A DNA stretch of 64,000 nucleotides from Bog-756 sp963699055 (GCA_963699055.1 CAVOTA010000001.1:744001-808000); one strand, 5' to 3'; numbered from the stretch's first letter, positions 25,305 to 34,387 are shown. Notes: generated from the sequence alone by a model not told the origin. Made by a program: numbers and translations.

Positions 25305-26389
25305 CCCGGGTGGTGGTGATCGGCACCGGCTTCGGCTGCATGACCCACGTGCGCGCACTGCGGGCCGCCGGGTTCGAGGTGGCCGCCCTGGTCGGTCGGG
25401 ACCCGGCCAGGACGGCCGGTCGGGCCGCACTGTTCGACATCCCGGTGGCCCTGTCCTCGGTGGACGAGGCGCTGGCCCTCGACGGCGTGTCGGCGGTGAC
25501 CGTGGCCACCCCACCCCACACCCACGCGGCCATCACGCTGGCCGCCATCGCCGCCGGCAAGCACGTGCTGTGCGAGAAGCCGTTCGCCCGTGACGTAGCC
25601 GAAGGGCGGACGATGCTGGCTGCCGCCGAGCAGGCCGGGATCGTCCACCTCCTCGGGTGCGAGTTCCGGTGGGATGCCGGCCAGGCCACGTTGGCCCGGG
25701 CCGTGGCCGCCGGTGCGGTCGGCGAGCCCCGACTCGCCACCGTGCAGATGCACGTCCCGCTGCTGGCCGACGCCGCCGCCGTCGTGCCCGAGTGGTGGGC
25801 CGACCGTGACCAGGGCGGTGGATGGTTCGGTGCCCACGGCTCCCAGGTCATCGACCAGGTCCGCACCACGCTCGGCGAGTTCGAGGGGGTCAGCGCCTCG
25901 CTGCCCCACGTGGCCGACCGGGGGATGACCGCCGAAGACGGCTTCGTGGTCCACTTCCGGATGCGGTCGGGCGCGGTCGGAACCCTCCAGTCGACCTCCG
26001 GTGACTGGGGCCCACCCATCGTGGAGACCCGGGTCGTCGGCTCGACCGGCACCGCCTGGATCGAAGGAGTGGGGTCGGTGGTCAAGGTGGCCGACCGGGA
26101 CGGGACCCGCACGATCCCCGTGGGTGACGACCTGCCCACGGGCGTCGGGCCACCCCTCCCCGAGGGTCTGGTCCACACCCGCTACGAACAGATGATCTCC
26201 CACGGGATGGATTTCGGCCCCTACACCCGATTGGCCGAGTTCTTCCGCTGTCGGATCACCGGCGAGCCCGACCCGGCCGGCCCGACCCCGGGCACCTTCG
26301 TCGACGGTGTGGCCGACCTCGCCGTGGTCGATGCCGTCCGGTCGTCGGCCGCGGCCGGCGGGGCGTGGACCGAGGTCACCGGTGTCTGA
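25301..26389 (+). CDS. Gfo/Idh/MocA-family oxidoreductase
   Basis: The 362-residue NAD(P)-dependent protein has the N-terminal VVVIGTGFGCMTHVRALRAA fold, VTVATPPHTHAAITLAAIAA, the signature CEKPFARD, and a C-terminal alpha/beta domain including WFGAHGSQVIDQVR. Relatives oxidise sugars, inositols or related ring compounds. Its ATG overlaps the TIM-barrel stop. Pairing with a PF01261 barrel is typical of sugar or inositol pathways. Confidence 0.85.
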   Translation: MTRVVVIGTGFGCMTHVRALRAAGFEVAALVGRDPARTAGRAALFDIPVALSSVDEALALDGVSAVTVATPPHTHAAITLAAIAAGKHVLCEKPFARDVAEGRTMLAAAEQAGIVHLLGCEFRWDAGQATLARAVAAGAVGEPRLATVQMHVPLLADAAAVVPEWWADRDQGGGWFGAHGSQVIDQVRTTLGEFEGVSASLPHVADRGMTAEDGFVVHFRMRSGAVGTLQSTSGDWGPPIVETRVVGSTGTAWIEGVGSVVKVADRDGTRTIPVGDDLPTGVGPPLPEGLVHTRYEQMISHGMDFGPYTRLAEFFRCRITGEPDPAGPTPGTFVDGVADLAVVDAVRSSAAAGGAWTEVTGV

Positions 26390-26466
26390 CGACCCGGGAA
26401 CGGCCACGACCACCGTGCGACCCCCGGATCACCGGGCCCCTACCGGACGGGAGCGGTGAACCGGCC

Positions 26467-26922
26467 GTGTGGAGCCATGCGACCGAAGTCACCATCGACG
26501 CCCCGCCCGCCGAGGTCTGGAAGGTCCTCGTCGACCTCGACCGCTACCCCGACTGGAACCGCTATGCCACGTCGGCCGTCGGTGACCTGCGGGTGGGCGG
26601 AACGGTCGAGATCGATGTCCCCCGCCAGGGCGGTCGGCGTGGTCGGGTCGACAACCGGGTGACCGAGTTGGTGGTCGACGACCGGCTCTGCTGGCGTTCC
26701 CTGAGCTGGTACCGGTTCCTCGTCTACGGCGTGCGGTGCCGGCACCTCGAGCTCCGAGCCGACGGCACCACGACGTTCCGTGAGGTGGAGACGATGCACG
26801 GTCCGCTCGCCGGTGTCATCCGGCGGACCATGGCACCGCAGCTGCTGGACGGGTTGCGGACCGAGTGCGAATCGCTCCGGGCCGAGGTGGAGCGATCCCG
26901 TCCGGGCGATCCCCCGGCATGA
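26467..26922 (+). CDS. SRPBCC (START-like) ligand-binding protein
   Basis: The 151-residue protein is a polyketide-cyclase-like SRPBCC fold: VTIDAPPAEVWKVLVDLDRY, then PDWNRYATSAVG. The GTG at 26467 begins at the usual position for the family; a GGGAG lies about 13 bases upstream. A longer in-frame reading would overlap the previous gene. It may bind a hydrophobic intermediate of the cluster or act as a cyclase/aromatase-like enzyme. Confidence 0.78.
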   Translation: MWSHATEVTIDAPPAEVWKVLVDLDRYPDWNRYATSAVGDLRVGGTVEIDVPRQGGRRGRVDNRVTELVVDDRLCWRSLSWYRFLVYGVRCRHLELRADGTTTFREVETMHGPLAGVIRRTMAPQLLDGLRTECESLRAEVERSRPGDPPA

Positions 26923-26935
26923 GGACGGCGGGGTA

Positions 26936-27436
26936 GTGGCACGCATCGGTCCGCCCGACCCGGTCCCGGATCTCGTCGCGCTGACGGTCCCCCGCGACGG
27001 CTCGGCCCCGATCACCGTCACCGCACTCGCCCACTGCGAGCGCCTGTTGGGACCGTTCCTGGGATGGGCGGCCGCGTTGAGCCTCGACGGGGAACTGTCC
27101 CGGCGGGACCACGAGATCCTGGCCCTGCGGACGGCCCACAATTGCCGGTCGGCGTTCGAGTGGGACGAGCACTCGCGCTTCGCCCGCGAGGCCGGTCTCA
27201 CCGTGGACGACATCGAGCGGGTGGCGGCCGGCGCCGATGGAGGGTGGGACCGTCGCGAGCGCCTGTTGATCCGCGCCGCGGACGAACTGCACGCCGGCAC
27301 GTCGATCAGTGCCCCGACCTGGTCCGGGCTCTGCGAGTACTTCGCCACGCCGGAGCTCGTCGAGGCCGTCTACGTGGTGGGGCAGTACACGATGCTCTCG
27401 ATGGTCGCGAACGTCGCCGACCCACGGGACAGGTGA
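26936..27436 (+). CDS. Carboxymuconolactone decarboxylase-family protein
   Basis: The 166-residue helical protein has HEILALRTAHNCRSAFEWDE, close to the AhpD/CMD core ExxxLxxA..C..E..H, but with a single Cys where AhpD has CxxC, which argues against a peroxidase role. It starts at the GTG at 26936, 13 bases after the SRPBCC stop. It is the last gene of the plus-strand cluster, before a convergent hairpin region. Confidence 0.8.
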   Translation: MARIGPPDPVPDLVALTVPRDGSAPITVTALAHCERLLGPFLGWAAALSLDGELSRRDHEILALRTAHNCRSAFEWDEHSRFAREAGLTVDDIERVAAGADGGWDRRERLLIRAADELHAGTSISAPTWSGLCEYFATPELVEAVYVVGQYTMLSMVANVADPRDR

Positions 27437-27534
27437 ACGCGGAGGTCCCGGATCGCACCGGTCCCGCCAGGGAGGCGGCTCGTACGATGGGGACCCGGGT
27501 GCGGAGCGGGTACGTACCGACCCCACGGCGTGGG

Positions 27535-27563
27535 CGTGTCCACGGCGGTACGGGCCGGACACG
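27535..27563. terminator. Candidate hairpin between convergent genes
   Basis: CGTGTCC and GGACACG form 7-base arms around a 15-base loop, between the end of the oxidoreductase cluster and the convergent esterase gene. No U-tract follows. Confidence 0.35.
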
Positions 27564-27622
27564 AGGCGACCGCCCGCGGCCGCCCACCCGCACCGATCGG
27601 GGGTCGGCGACGGTCCGGTGGG

Positions 27623-28810
27623 CTAGGGGAGCAGGCCTTCGCTGACCTTGGCCATCTGCTCGCCGATCCACAGCTGCGAGACGTTGTCGAGATGGATGTT
27701 CTCGGGCCCGGCCCGGGCGAGCCCGAGCGAGTCGACCTCGCGCACGTCCGGCAGGTTGGCCGCGGCCCAGTCGTCCGCCGCCCGTACCGCGGTGTTGCCG
27801 GCCAGGAACCGGGCCTGCTCCTTCGCCGACAATCCGGTGGTGGCGGCGAGATAGGCGACGTACTGGGAGATGTCCTCCTTGGCCAGCACCACCGGCGCGG
27901 TGGGACTGATCGGGAGGTCGGACCGCACGGCGTCGATCAGGGCCGTCAGGTGGTCCTGGTAGTCGTCGGCCCACGACGGCTTGGTGGCGTCGGTCTCCCC
28001 CTGGTACCAGTAGAAGCCTCCGAGGACGTCGAACTGTCCGGCGGCGGCGTCGGCCGTCATGACGGACTGGACCTTGGCGAGCATGCCGGGGAACAGCCCC
28101 TTGGGCGGGGTGCCCTTGCGTGACGGGCTCCAGTCGACGGCCAGCGAGGTCCCCTCGTAGGCGGCCTTGACGAAGGTCACGGACCGGCCGGTGTCGGCCC
28201 ACAGCTGCCGGCCGAGCCCGACCTCGGGACCGAAGATGGAGAGGGCGGTCGTCCCGGCCAGGAACTGCTGCGGGCTGTCGAGCGGGACCGGGGTGGCCCC
28301 CGCCCCCTGGAGCACCGACCAGGGGAGCCAGGTCAGGAGGTCGTGGGTGTCGGCGCCGTTGGTGTAGGGGGCGGCCAGGTAGTCGATCCCGGTGACCGGG
28401 TCGGTGGCGTAGGACTCGAAGCCGTTGGCGTTGGACTGGCCGGCCACGATCAACAGGAGATGGGGGGCGAGGGCCGCCGACGGCGCCGAGGCCGGCGAGT
28501 CGGCGGCACCGGGGGCGGCGGCGACGACGGTGAACCGGTACGGGGTCGAGGAACGGTCGTCGACGGTGCACGAGGTCAGGTCGGCGGCGGTGCACGACAG
28601 GCCGCCGGGAGACGAGGTCACCGCGTAGGTCACGGTGCCGGTGGAGACCGGGGACCACGACACGGTCACGACCCCGACCCCGGGGGTGACGGTGACGTCG
28701 GTCGGCGCAGGCAGGGTGGTGGTGGCGGCGGCCGGGGTGGCGGTGGCAAGTCCGGCGAGCACGGTCCCCACCAGTGCCGCGGCCACGACCATCCGTCCCG
28801 TCCGTCGCAC
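27623..28810 (-). CDS. Secreted SASA-family carbohydrate esterase with a fibronectin III-like domain
   Basis: The 395-residue protein begins at the GTG at 28810, 8 bases after AGGAGG, with a signal peptide (VRRTGR, hydrophobic run, TPAAA). Residues about 30-115 resemble a fibronectin type III domain (VTVTPGVGVVTVSWSPVS). The rest is a sialate O-acetylesterase/DUF303 hydrolase: the nucleophile Ser in IVAGQSNANGF, then FYWYQGETDA, and a likely His in NIHLDN. It should remove acetyl groups from an extracellular glycan. Confidence 0.85.
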   Translation of the reverse strand: MRRTGRMVVAAALVGTVLAGLATATPAAATTTLPAPTDVTVTPGVGVVTVSWSPVSTGTVTYAVTSSPGGLSCTAADLTSCTVDDRSSTPYRFTVVAAAPGAADSPASAPSAALAPHLLLIVAGQSNANGFESYATDPVTGIDYLAAPYTNGADTHDLLTWLPWSVLQGAGATPVPLDSPQQFLAGTTALSIFGPEVGLGRQLWADTGRSVTFVKAAYEGTSLAVDWSPSRKGTPPKGLFPGMLAKVQSVMTADAAAGQFDVLGGFYWYQGETDATKPSWADDYQDHLTALIDAVRSDLPISPTAPVVLAKEDISQYVAYLAATTGLSAKEQARFLAGNTAVRAADDWAAANLPDVREVDSLGLARAGPENIHLDNVSQLWIGEQMAKVSEGLLP

Positions 28811-29117
28811 CCGATGGCCCTCCTGCCCAGGGCGCGCACCGGCGGCGCCCGCGGCCAGTGTGACCCACCGCAACTCCGGTGGCAAGCGGGCACATCGGCG
28901 CGTCGTCCCAGGTGAACGCCGTGTGACGGGCTAAGGAACGCAGCGGTGGATCGACCGCCCGAGGACCCGTTCGGACCGTCCCCCGTCGCCCGGGCACCGT
29001 CCGGACAGCACGAAGCCGGCGTGCCGTGGCCTCGGTCCATGGGTCCAGGGTTTCCACCCGTCCACCCGTCCACCGGGCCCCCGGGCCGCCCGCAGGGCCC
29101 CGGTAGGGTGGTGCGCC
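28811..29117. other. Intergenic region with an 8-base triplet repeat
   Basis: This 307-base divergent gap contains TCCACCCG, TCCACCCG, TCCACCGG in tandem at 29053-29076 and the -10 element of the SDR gene. I see no gene or RNA in it, and no clear promoter for the esterase side. Confidence 0.5.
29104..29109 (+). promoter_or_regulatory. -10 element of a predicted leaderless transcript
   Basis: TAGGGT ends 8 bases before the ATG at 29118. Confidence 0.5.
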
Positions 29118-29897
29118 ATGGAACTGCGACTCGACGGCAAGACGGCACTGGTCACGGGAGGATCACGGGGGATCGGACAGGCCATCGCCCAGGCCTTCGT
29201 CGACGCCGGGGCATCGGTGATGCTCTCCTCCCGCCGGGCCGACGGGTTGACCGAGTCGGCGGCGGCCATCGAGGGTGCCCGGGTCGACCGGGCCGGGCAG
29301 GTGGCGTGGACGGTCGCCAACGCCGGCGATCCCGATCAGGCGGCGGCGTGCGCGGCCGCCACCGTCGAGCGGTTCGGGTCCGTCGACATCCTGGTCAACA
29401 ACGCCGCCACCAACCCGTACTACGGGCCGATCGTCGACATCGACCGGGGGCGGGCCGACAAGACGGTGCGGGTGAACCAGTCCGGCTACCTCGAGTGGAC
29501 CCAGGCCGTCTGGCGGGCCGGCATGTCCGAGCACGGCGGTACGGTCCTCAACCTGGCCTCCATCGGCGGGCTCACCGTCGAGGGCGGCATCGGTTGGTAC
29601 AACGTCACCAAGGCCGCGGTCATCCACCTGACCAGCCAGCTGGCCGGGGAGCTCGGACCCAAGGTCCGGGTCAACGCCATCGCGCCGGGACTGGTGAAGA
29701 CACAGCTCGCCCAGGCCCTGTGGGAGGCCGGCGAGGAGAGGATCAGCGCCCGGCTGCCCACCCGGCGCCTCGGTGTCCCGACGGACATCGCCAACGCCGC
29801 ACTCTTCCTGTGCTCGGACGCCGCCTCGTGGATCACCGGCGAGACGCTCGTCGTCGACGGCGGGTCACTGTGCATGGCCAGCGGCTCGCTGTCCTGA
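29118..29897 (+). CDS. Short-chain dehydrogenase/reductase (FabG-like)
   Basis: The 259-residue enzyme has the cofactor motif VTGGSRGIGQAIAQAF, VDILVNNAATNPYY, the catalytic Ser in LNLASIGGLTVEGG and the Tyr-Lys pair in GWYNVTKAAVIHL. The C-terminus (ITGETLVVDGGSLCM) is the usual SDR end. The substrate is unknown; many relatives act on 3-oxoacyl or steroid-like compounds. Confidence 0.9.
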   Translation: MELRLDGKTALVTGGSRGIGQAIAQAFVDAGASVMLSSRRADGLTESAAAIEGARVDRAGQVAWTVANAGDPDQAAACAAATVERFGSVDILVNNAATNPYYGPIVDIDRGRADKTVRVNQSGYLEWTQAVWRAGMSEHGGTVLNLASIGGLTVEGGIGWYNVTKAAVIHLTSQLAGELGPKVRVNAIAPGLVKTQLAQALWEAGEERISARLPTRRLGVPTDIANAALFLCSDAASWITGETLVVDGGSLCMASGSLS

Positions 29898-29972
29898 AGG
29901 GCGCCGGGGCGGCCGGACCCGGAGTGGTCTCGTAGTACCGTTTCCGCCCGTGCGCCCGACCGACCCGACGTC

Positions 29973-30845
29973 GTGGTCCCCGTGGACCTGAACCACCCGG
30001 CCCGATCGTTCTTCCTGAAGCTCCCGGTGGGGGTGCAGCGCCGGATCCTCCACCGGACGGGTCACCTGCCGCCGTGGGCCAGCGGTGATGCACCGGAGGC
30101 GCCGTCGGCGCCGGCCGGGACGACCGCCGGCCCCCCGGACTTCGTCGGGATCGGGGTCCCGAAGTCCGGCACCTCGTGGTGGTTCAGCCTGATCCTCGCC
30201 CATCCCGACGTGTACGGGCCGATGAAGAAGGAGCTCCTGTTCTTCAACCGGGTCTTCTTCGAGCAGTTCCGGGACCGTACGTGGACGGCGGAGGACCTGC
30301 GGGCCTACCACGAGTGGTTCCCGAGGCCCGAGGGCTCCATCACCGGTGAGTGGACACCGTCGTACATCTTCTGGCACCGGCTCCCGCCGATCCTCCGGTT
30401 GGCCGCTCCCGACGCCAAGGTGCTGGTGCTGCTGCGCGATCCCGTCGAGCGGTACCAGTCCGACATCTCGCGCACGATGAACCGCGAGCGGCGGAACAAC
30501 GTGCGCTACCGCGGCCTCGCCCGGGGGTTCTACTCGGCCGAGCTCGAACCGTGGGAGGACGAGTACGACCCGTCCGAGATGCTGGTGCTGCAGTACGAGG
30601 CCTGCGCCAAGGACCCGGTCGCCCAGCTCGCCGCCACGTACCGCTTCCTCGGGATCGACGACACCTTCCGCCCCCCGCAGCTCCAGACCTGGGTGAACAA
30701 GACCCGTTCGAAGCTCCCGATCGACCCGGGGTTCGGCCACCTGCTGACCGAGCTCTACGAACCGGACGTCGTGCGGCTGGTGGCCCGGTACCCGCACATC
30801 GACCTGGGACTGTGGCCGAACTTCAGCTTCCTCGCCGGATCATGA
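29973..30845 (+). CDS. PAPS-dependent sulfotransferase
   Basis: The 290-residue enzyme transfers sulfate from PAPS. The 5'-phosphosulfate loop is GIGVPKSGTSWWFSLILAHP, and the 3'-phosphate motif is LLRDPVERYQSDISR. The start is the GTG at 29973 (a second GTG at 29982 is possible). A candidate -10, TACCGT at 29936, lies about 31 bases upstream. The next gene, an FkbM methyltransferase, suggests modification of a glycan or lipid, but the acceptor is not visible. Confidence 0.85.
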   Translation: MVPVDLNHPARSFFLKLPVGVQRRILHRTGHLPPWASGDAPEAPSAPAGTTAGPPDFVGIGVPKSGTSWWFSLILAHPDVYGPMKKELLFFNRVFFEQFRDRTWTAEDLRAYHEWFPRPEGSITGEWTPSYIFWHRLPPILRLAAPDAKVLVLLRDPVERYQSDISRTMNRERRNNVRYRGLARGFYSAELEPWEDEYDPSEMLVLQYEACAKDPVAQLAATYRFLGIDDTFRPPQLQTWVNKTRSKLPIDPGFGHLLTELYEPDVVRLVARYPHIDLGLWPNFSFLAGS

Positions 30846-30897
30846 CGTCGATCCCGCACGCCGTGCCGCGCCTGGCGGCGACGCCGGCCGGGGATGC

Positions 30898-30903
30898 GAT
30901 ACT
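30898..30903 (+). promoter_or_regulatory. -10-like element of a predicted leaderless transcript
   Basis: GATACT ends 6 bases before the ATG at 30910; an upstream TG (TGCGATACT) resembles an extended -10. Confidence 0.45.
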
Positions 30904-30909
30904 CGGACG

Positions 30910-31710
30910 ATGAGCTCCACTGCCAAGAAGGTCTACGCACGGTTCCAGATGGTGGCCGCCCGCAAGGCGTTCCAGCCGGCCTTCCGGGTCCTGCGGAGCG
31001 TGTCGGCCGCGGGCATGAACTTCCAGCCGGGCCACTTCAGCCGCTCGGGCGAGCTCGCCGTGCTCGAGCGCATCCGGGCGCTCGGGACCGACGTCCGCAC
31101 CGTCGTCGACGTCGGGGCCAACATCGGCGAGTGGTCCCGGTCGGCCGCGGCGATCTTCCCCGAAGCGACGATCCATGCGTTCGAGCCGGCGTCGGACACG
31201 TTCCGCCTGCTCCAGCAGCGGCTCGCGGGCGAGCGGGTCGTCGCCGTCCACGGCGCCCTGAGCGACACCTCGGGGACCCGCACCCTGCGGTCGGTCCCCG
31301 GCATGAACTGGATGTCGTCGTTGGAGGAGCTCGACCTGACGAGGCTGAACGTGGAGGCGAGCGAGACCGAGGACGTGCCGTGCTTCACCCTCGACGAGTA
31401 CTGCGTCGAGCACGGCCTGGACAGGATCGACATCCTCAAGATCGACACCGAGGGCCACGAGCTGGCGGTGCTGCGGGGCGCCCGCGACCTGCTGGAGCGG
31501 GGGGCGATCGGCTACCTCCAGTTCGAGCTCGGGGCGGCCAACCTCGACACCCGCACCTTCCTCAAGGACTTCGTCACCCTGCTGGAACCCCGCTACCGCG
31601 TGTACCGGATCCTCCGCGACGGACTCGACCCCATCATCTACAGCGCCAAGGAGGAGTCCTTCGCCGAGGCGAACTTCTACGCCGTGGCCGTGGGACTGCC
31701 CGTACCCTGA
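30910..31710 (+). CDS. FkbM-family methyltransferase
   Basis: The 266-residue SAM-dependent methyltransferase has motif I VVDVGANIGEWSRSAA, the acidic TIHAFEPASDTFRLL, and the family's ILKIDTEGHELAVLRGA. FkbM enzymes often O-methylate sugars or polyketides. It lies 64 bases downstream of the sulfotransferase and may act on the same surface glycan, though it has its own -10 element. Confidence 0.88.
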   Translation: MSSTAKKVYARFQMVAARKAFQPAFRVLRSVSAAGMNFQPGHFSRSGELAVLERIRALGTDVRTVVDVGANIGEWSRSAAAIFPEATIHAFEPASDTFRLLQQRLAGERVVAVHGALSDTSGTRTLRSVPGMNWMSSLEELDLTRLNVEASETEDVPCFTLDEYCVEHGLDRIDILKIDTEGHELAVLRGARDLLERGAIGYLQFELGAANLDTRTFLKDFVTLLEPRYRVYRILRDGLDPIIYSAKEESFAEANFYAVAVGLPVP

Positions 31711-31894
31711 CCGACCTCCGGCCGGCCGACGGACCCCGGGGCCGGTCGCTCGCCTAGGGTGCGGGTGGGACGGGAGCACCACCAGGCGGGCCGACGGCGG
31801 TGCCGGACCGGGCCGCAGCACGGGGCCGAACGGGCGGTGGTCCGTGGTGCGGTGCACGGGCCGACCGGAGCAGGAGAGCGGGGCGGGATCAACC

Positions 31895-32797
31895 ATGCGA
31901 CGGACGACGAGGGCTGCGGCCGTGACCGCACTGCTGGTGGCGCCCCTCGCGTCCCCGGCGGTACCGGCCGGCGCCGCATCCGCGCCACCGGTGGCCGCCA
32001 CCGTGACCCAGGCCACCGGCACCTACGGCCCGTACGCGCTCCAGACCGTCACGGTCTACTCCGGTGCCCATCCGAACGGGCGCACCGTGGTCATGGTCCA
32101 CGGAGGCGGGTTCAACTCGACGGCCAAGGACGCGACCAAGCTGACCGGCAACGCCGGGCCCCTGGTGGCCGACGGCGACACCGTGTTCGACGTGAACTAC
32201 CGGGACGACACCGGGGGCGTGGGGATCGCCGAACAGGTGTCCGACGTCGTCGCCGGCATCGAGTGGAGCATGGCCGCGGCCCCGACCTACGGCGCCGACC
32301 CGGGTGCGCTGTCGGTCATCGGGGGCAGTTCGGGCGGGCTGCTGGTGGCCGACGCCGCGGAGATCCTGAACGACCAGGCACCGGGCACGGTCCGGACGGT
32401 GGTCACGTTGAGCAGCCCGGCCGACTTCACCTCCGCCCTGGCCTACTGGATCACGCTGGGAGGATCGCTGGCGCAGCTCCACATCAAGGACCTGACCGGT
32501 ACCCTCGGCTGCACCGTGACGAAGGCGAAGCACGTGAAGACGTACGACTGCCCCGCCGCCCTGGAGACCGAGTACAGCCCGGACCAGCAGGTGACGTCCG
32601 CGAACTGCACCGACCAGTGGTTGATCCTGAACGGGACCGACGAGGACCAGCCGACCGCTCAGGCGGTCGCCATGGACGACGCGCTGGCCGCCGCCGGCTG
32701 TCCGCAGACCCTCGACATCTTTCCCGACACCGCCCACGGCTACGACTACTGGAACGTGGTCCTCCCCCTCGTCCGGGCTGCCATCGCCACCACCTGA
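31895..32797 (+). CDS. Secreted alpha/beta hydrolase (esterase-like)
   Basis: The 300-residue protein has a signal peptide (MRRTTRAAAVTALLVAPLAS, ending near AGAASA). The oxyanion motif is VMVHGGGFNST, the nucleophile elbow VIGGSSGGLLVADA, and a C-terminal His in DTAHGYDYW. It fits carboxylesterase/lipase-like enzymes with an HGGG motif. The ATG at 31895 is chosen for the signal peptide; there is no strong ribosome site. The 184-base gap before it holds nothing identified. Confidence 0.82.
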   Translation: MRRTTRAAAVTALLVAPLASPAVPAGAASAPPVAATVTQATGTYGPYALQTVTVYSGAHPNGRTVVMVHGGGFNSTAKDATKLTGNAGPLVADGDTVFDVNYRDDTGGVGIAEQVSDVVAGIEWSMAAAPTYGADPGALSVIGGSSGGLLVADAAEILNDQAPGTVRTVVTLSSPADFTSALAYWITLGGSLAQLHIKDLTGTLGCTVTKAKHVKTYDCPAALETEYSPDQQVTSANCTDQWLILNGTDEDQPTAQAVAMDDALAAAGCPQTLDIFPDTAHGYDYWNVVLPLVRAAIATT

Positions 32798-32835
32798 CCG
32801 GCCGCGGCGGCCGGGCGCGCGGTGGTGGTGGTCGG

Positions 32836-32841
32836 TACGAT
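32836..32841 (+). promoter_or_regulatory. -10 element of a predicted leaderless transcript
   Basis: TACGAT ends 7 bases before the GTG at 32849, which sets the start of the glycosyltransferase. Confidence 0.55.
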
Positions 32842-32848
32842 CCCTGGA

Positions 32849-34387
32849 GTGCCGACCGATGTCGACCGGCCGACCGGCCCACCCGACGGCTCCGTCGATC
32901 ACCGAACGGAGCCGGCCGGACCGCCGCAGGCGCCGCTGCCGCGTGGGGTGTGGGCCGCCGCCGGCGCCCTGGTGGCGTTGGAGCTGGCGGTCAGCGCCCG
33001 CTACGGGTTCCACCGCGACGAGCTGTACTTCATCGCCGCCGGCCGCCATCCCGCGCTCGGCTACGTCGACCAGCCCCCGGTGGCGCCACTGCTCACCCGC
33101 CTCGGGACGGCACTGTCGTCGACCGTCCCCACCGGCGTGCGCCTCCTGCCGGCCCTCGTCGGTGGGTCGGTGGTCGTGGGCACCGGCCTGGTCACCCGGG
33201 TACTGGGCGGCGCCCGGTTCGCACAGGTCCTGGCGGCCACGGCCATGGCGTGCGCACCGGTCCTGCTGGGATCGGCCCACCTGGCCGGCACCACCGTCTA
33301 CGACCTGGCGGCGTGGACGTTCACCCTCTGGTTCGTGCTTCGGTCCGTCGTGCTCTCCCAGCCGCGGTGCTGGGTGTGGGCCGGGGTCGTCGCCGGAGTC
33401 GGCCTGGAGACCAAGGACCTGATCCTGCTGCTGGGCGCGTCGCTGGCCGTCGGACTCGTGGTGACGCCGACCCGACGGGTGCTGGCCTCCCGGTGGCCGT
33501 GGCTGGGGGCGGCGGTCGCCCTGGTCCTGTGGGCACCGAACCTGGCTTGGCAGGCGGCCAACGGTGCCCCCTCGCTGGCCATGGCCCGCTCGCTGCGGAT
33601 CGAGCACTCGGGAGCGGGCGACTACGTGGGCTTCGTGCCCGCACAGGTGATCCTGGTAGGTGTGCTCGCCTTCCCGATCGTGGTCGCCGGGGTCCGCCAC
33701 CTCGCACGGCGGACGGATCTCCGGTTCGTGCTCGTGGCCGTGGCCGTCGTGGTGGGGTACGTCTTCGCGGTCATCCCCGGCCGGGAGTACTACACGGCGG
33801 GCATGCTCCCCGTCCTCTTCGCCGCAGGTGCGTGCCGTGTCGAGCAGCGCCGGACGGACCGCCGTGGCCGGCGCCGGTGGCTGGCCGCCCCCGTCGTCGG
33901 CGCCGCCCTCACCGTGGCGTTCGTCCTGCCCGTGCTGCCGCTGTCGACGTTCGCCCGGATGACGTTCCTGCACACGACCAGCTACGACCTGGGCGAGACC
34001 GTCGGCTGGCCCCAGCTCACCGACCGGGTGGCCGCCGTCTACGACGGGCTGGCGACCCCCGTCCGGCGGGACACCGCGGTCTTCACCTCGAACTACGGGG
34101 AGGCGGGCGCGCTCGCCCTGTACGGGCCCGCACTCGGGCTCCCCGCCCCGCTCTCGGGGCACAACAGCTACTGGCGCTGGGGTCCGGGCGACGCCCCCGA
34201 CCAGACGGTCGTGGCCGTGGGCAGCGTGGGCCAGCTCCGTCCCCACTTCGCCGCCTGCCGGTACGACACCACGTACCGCAGCCCGGACGGGGTCGACGAC
34301 GACGAGGACGGGACGGCCGTCTGGACGTGCACCGGGCCCCGGGGACCGTGGTCGTCGTTCTGGGCCGGCCTGCGCCACTACGGCTGA
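32849..34387 (+). CDS. Membrane glycosyltransferase, GT39/ArnT-like
   Basis: The 512-residue polytopic membrane protein has the first-loop motif YGFHRDELYFIAAGRHPALG followed by YVDQPPVAPLL, as in PMT/ArnT-type enzymes that use polyprenyl-phosphate sugars. Many hydrophobic segments follow (for example LVALELAVSA, AAVALVLWAP, FVLVAVAVVVGYVFAVIP), then a soluble C-terminal domain from about residue 380. It probably glycosylates a surface polymer or protein. The N-terminal 35 residues are Pro-rich and cytoplasmic. Confidence 0.82.
   Translation: MPTDVDRPTGPPDGSVDHRTEPAGPPQAPLPRGVWAAAGALVALELAVSARYGFHRDELYFIAAGRHPALGYVDQPPVAPLLTRLGTALSSTVPTGVRLLPALVGGSVVVGTGLVTRVLGGARFAQVLAATAMACAPVLLGSAHLAGTTVYDLAAWTFTLWFVLRSVVLSQPRCWVWAGVVAGVGLETKDLILLLGASLAVGLVVTPTRRVLASRWPWLGAAVALVLWAPNLAWQAANGAPSLAMARSLRIEHSGAGDYVGFVPAQVILVGVLAFPIVVAGVRHLARRTDLRFVLVAVAVVVGYVFAVIPGREYYTAGMLPVLFAAGACRVEQRRTDRRGRRRWLAAPVVGAALTVAFVLPVLPLSTFARMTFLHTTSYDLGETVGWPQLTDRVAAVYDGLATPVRRDTAVFTSNYGEAGALALYGPALGLPAPLSGHNSYWRWGPGDAPDQTVVAVGSVGQLRPHFAACRYDTTYRSPDGVDDDEDGTAVWTCTGPRGPWSSFWAGLRHYG

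Noticed and set aside
29950..29991. Leaderless 13-residue frame before the sulfotransferase
   Set aside because: It starts 8 bases after TACCGT but overlaps the sulfotransferase start out of frame and shows no coupling geometry; it is too weak to list as a gene.
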